Origin: CAZPHI01 sp964586425
GTDB lineage: Bacteria > Bacillota > Clostridia > Lachnospirales > Lachnospiraceae
Assembly (NCBI GenBank): GCA_964586425.1
Contig: CAZPHI010000046.1
Coordinates: 1 to 15,600, forward strand
Reading direction: 5' to 3'
DNA: 15,600 nt
The translations under genes were made by a program, and so were the position numbers. Under the pieces are notes generated by a model that was not told the origin of the DNA, searched no databases, and worked only from the letters and a program-made list of their open reading frames with translations. Shown here piece by piece: positions 13,330-15,600 of the stretch. Numbering within the stretch: the first letter of the stretch is position 1; every line of letters starts with the position of its first letter.

Positions 13330-15399
13330 CTAATTAGATTCTGTAATATTGCCCGTACTAACATTTTCGCCATTCTGTGTAATAGGTGCAAATCCATATA
13401 CCATGGTAATCTTTGCATCTCCTATGTTCCACAACGGACCACTTCCAGGAGCAATACTGCCAGAGAATCTTATACTCATGCTTTCATCTGGTTTTAATTC
13501 AAATTCACAGACGTCCTGATTATCGCCACGTTGCAAATCTACACATGCTCCATCGTTCATAATAACTTGAAGGGTGGCATCTTTAGTAATAGCTGCTGAT
13601 GTGACTTGCTCGTATTCAAATACTATATTACTTATATTAACAACAACTGTATTATCTCCTCTGTTTCTATAATAGATATCATCCGAGAATATCTGGCCTC
13701 TTCCACTTACATCATTCTCGTCGATAAATACGTCAAAATTCGCTGGTACCTCTAGCTTCATAATCTGAGCATCAATATTAATATCTGTATTAGAATTTTC
13801 ACTATTATCATTTGCTTTAAGCTGATCTTGTTCACTTTTTCTTAAAACTGAAAGCGTACCATCTATCCAGTTAATTGAGTAATTATCAAGGGTTATATCT
13901 GTATAACCGTAAGTTTTACAAACCGCTTCAGTTGAGGTATTAATTATATTGTATGATATACGACCTATATTCTCTGATAAGCTTCTAAGAATGACATCCT
14001 TATTATCTATATCTACAATTCCCTCTACCTTAAGATCTGCAACAGTTACCTTTGGTATCTCATCACCTATTGCTATTGTCTTATCAGGAAGTGTAATCAG
14101 CAATGGAGCTGGTTGTACATCTAGTGGCAATACCATATTAATCGTATTATTAGTAGCATCAAAACCATCTATCTTACTGTAATCATAATTAACAATATCA
14201 ATCGGACGAAATACTACCTGATATCCATTATTATGAACTTCAGGATATATGTCCATCTTAGCCCATGCAAAGTTACCAATCTGTGTATTGTTACTTCTAA
14301 TTGCTGATTTGCTAAGTGGCTGTCCATATGTAATGGAATCTGCAACAGGTGTGGTCAGTTCTATGATATCAGTTATAACTTTTTTAGCAACATTCGCTGA
14401 TAATACAACATTGACTGCTGTCGTAATAGGTTCATATGTAACTGTTTCCGATGTTTCACTTTCTGTTGTTTTTACATTCTCAGACGAATTCACACTACTT
14501 GCTATTTGACTTGATAATTGTGCAGTAGTAGAGACCTCATTAACTATATTCGCGATGGATTCTAGTTCTTCTTTTGTATATGCATCAATAGTTATCTTAT
14601 CTGAATCTGTTGTATCAGAATCCATTGTGTCTGTAACTTTATCATCTATAGCTTTCTGCGAATTAATCTTGAATTCTAACTGATCTACATACTCTCCAGC
14701 CGGTAGACCAGTATTCATCATTACATCAAATGTTTTTATTTCATACGATTTAATATCTGCCATATCCTTATTAACCGAAGCAGTTAATGAATACTCACTT
14801 CCGTCCTTAAGTACAATGTCAGATAAACCAAGGGATTTCTTCGTCATATTAACCACACAAATCTGTGTATATGGTCTTACATCATATCCATATTCAATGT
14901 TATTAGATGAATATCTTCCTATATATATATCATCTTCAACTTCAACAGCAGCTAATACTTTCACGCTGACATCACATGCTGGCATAACAAATGAAACTTC
15001 CTTTGAATCCACGCTGTAATCAGCAATAAACTGTTTATCATTGCTTCCGAATACATAAGTTCCAATATACTTGTATCCCTTATCAATTGCAATTCTATAC
15101 GTTACAAGACTGCCTTCTTCTGCCAAATCTTTATCCTGCATACATTGTACTATTGCACCATCAGAGCATATGGTACTAAGCTTATATACTTTAGCTGATG
15201 CTGTAGTATTACTAATTATGAGGATTAGTGCTGCAACAATTCCAATGCAGCCACAACCTGTCGCAATAATCTTCTTACCATAGCTCTTACCTATATTATA
15301 TACAAAAAGCCAGGCAGTAATAACACATAAAATTATCTTACCAACTGATTGATGCCTTCTCGCATATTCAATTAATGAAGTTGTAATTCTATTATTCAT
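13330..15399 (-). CDS. Membrane-anchored multi-domain surface protein (InlB-repeat/MBG-like), Ser/Thr-rich
   Basis: Function unknown; architecture indicates a cell-surface protein. The 689-residue start is the ATG at 15397-15399 (MNNRITTSLIEYARRHQSVG), with AAGGAGG directly upstream; a longer in-frame start at 15465 lacks a site. Two hydrophobic segments lie at about 22-38 and 44-64. Then, in order: an InlB-B/bacterial-repeat-like unit (70-152) ending VSFVMPACDVSVKVLA; a beta-rich region with GLPAGEYVDQLEF (231-243); a Ser/Thr/Asp/Glu-rich linker (about 255-330); two MBG/YDG-like Ig domains (about 350-435, with ITYGQPLSKSAI and NYDYSKI; 436-520 with GTLSVL); a polar linker (520-543); and a C-terminal beta domain (545-672). 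No LPXTG is present; the hydrophobic N terminus is the likely anchor. First gene of the operon with copy B and Maf, making it a candidate glycosylation substrate (inference). Confidence 0.75.
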   Translation of the reverse strand: MNNRITTSLIEYARRHQSVGKIILCVITAWLFVYNIGKSYGKKIIATGCGCIGIVAALILIISNTTASAKVYKLSTICSDGAIVQCMQDKDLAEEGSLVTYRIAIDKGYKYIGTYVFGSNDKQFIADYSVDSKEVSFVMPACDVSVKVLAAVEVEDDIYIGRYSSNNIEYGYDVRPYTQICVVNMTKKSLGLSDIVLKDGSEYSLTASVNKDMADIKSYEIKTFDVMMNTGLPAGEYVDQLEFKINSQKAIDDKVTDTMDSDTTDSDKITIDAYTKEELESIANIVNEVSTTAQLSSQIASSVNSSENVKTTESETSETVTYEPITTAVNVVLSANVAKKVITDIIELTTPVADSITYGQPLSKSAIRSNNTQIGNFAWAKMDIYPEVHNNGYQVVFRPIDIVNYDYSKIDGFDATNNTINMVLPLDVQPAPLLITLPDKTIAIGDEIPKVTVADLKVEGIVDIDNKDVILRSLSENIGRISYNIINTSTEAVCKTYGYTDITLDNYSINWIDGTLSVLRKSEQDQLKANDNSENSNTDINIDAQIMKLEVPANFDVFIDENDVSGRGQIFSDDIYYRNRGDNTVVVNISNIVFEYEQVTSAAITKDATLQVIMNDGACVDLQRGDNQDVCEFELKPDESMSIRFSGSIAPGSGPLWNIGDAKITMVYGFAPITQNGENVSTGNITESN

Positions 15400-15479
15400 G
15401 GCTACCTCCTTGTAATATATGTCTATAATTAATATAATTATATCCTTTTTTATTCTCTTTGTCACGATTCTTTCTATAT

Positions 15480-15507
15480 ATATCGGTATGTATAGTATAA
15501 TGTCTTA
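15480..15507 (-). promoter_or_regulatory. Sigma-28-like (flagellar) promoter for the surface protein/glycosyltransferase operon
   Basis: On the minus strand TTAAG (TAAG at 15504-15507), 16 bp, then ACCGATAT (15480-15487), against the flagellar sigma consensus TAAA-N15-GCCGATAT; the -10 matches at 7 of 8. It lies about 80 bp before the start codon at 15399. A weaker sigma-A-like pair (TTGCAT, 16 bp, TATAAT at 15551-15578) lies further upstream. The site fits control by the late flagellar sigma factor. Confidence 0.55.
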
Positions 15508-15600
15508 ATCCAGTACTTATTTCCTACGTAATTATTTCAATTTTGATACAATTATATATCTTTTATCTTACTATGCAATAAGCCAAATGAAATTGTAGAA

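Noticed and set aside
15400..15465. 22-codon extension of the surface-protein gene
   Set aside because: No ribosome binding site, and the AAGGAGG at the internal ATG (15397-15399) is strong.
1..15600. CRISPR arrays, tRNA or rRNA genes, toxin-antitoxin or phage genes
   Set aside because: Looked for on both strands; no regularly spaced repeats, no tRNA-like cloverleaf ends and no such coding frames were seen by eye.

Overview
The window reads as chromosomal DNA of a low-GC, Gram-positive, motile gut-type Clostridium relative, most likely family Lachnospiraceae. Grounds: the gene order rpmG-secE-nusG-rplK-rplA-rplJ-rplL-rpoB, strong AGGAGG ribosome binding sites, TTGACA/TATTAT-type promoters, an L10-type leader upstream of rplJ, and a flagellar cap-like gene next to Maf- and CgeB-type glycosyltransferases. 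The family is an inference from protein style; I cannot name a species.

Layout. (1) Positions 1-5264, all on the minus strand: the 3' part of the gene block is the first 504 codons of rpoB, preceded (reading leftward from 5264) by rpmG, secE, nusG, rplK, rplA, rplJ and rplL. The block carries visible regulation: a TTGACA-17-TATTAT promoter and an L10 leader/attenuator before rplJ, an intrinsic terminator after rplL, a second promoter with identical hexamers before rpoB, and two look-alike structured RNA segments before rplK and rplA. (2) Positions 5337-7605: an IS1634-family insertion sequence (5488-7454, imperfect inverted repeats, DDE transposase) sits between two identical 151-bp direct repeats. 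These fit an unusually long target-site duplication, a known trait of this family. The duplicated DNA is the divergent promoter region between rpmG and the flagellar-type operon, so both host promoters are rebuilt. (3) Positions 7597-10340, plus strand: a FliD-like filament-cap-type protein and a CgeB-family glycosyltransferase, ending at a strong hairpin terminator. (4) Positions 10379-15510, minus strand and convergent with the previous operon: a membrane-anchored, Ser/Thr-rich multi-domain surface protein, a second CgeB-like glycosyltransferase and a Maf-type (DUF115) glycosyltransferase, overlapping or nearly so. A sigma-28-like promoter precedes this operon and a weaker candidate precedes the FliD-like gene.

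Working picture. The left half is housekeeping transcription/translation machinery. The right half looks like a surface or flagellar glycosylation locus: three cytoplasmic glycosyltransferases made together with two candidate substrates or partners (the cap-like protein and the surface protein). The least ordinary items are the 151-bp duplication that preserved a divergent promoter pair, the paired rplK/rplA leader elements, and the cap-like protein plus surface protein plus paired CgeB/Maf cluster.
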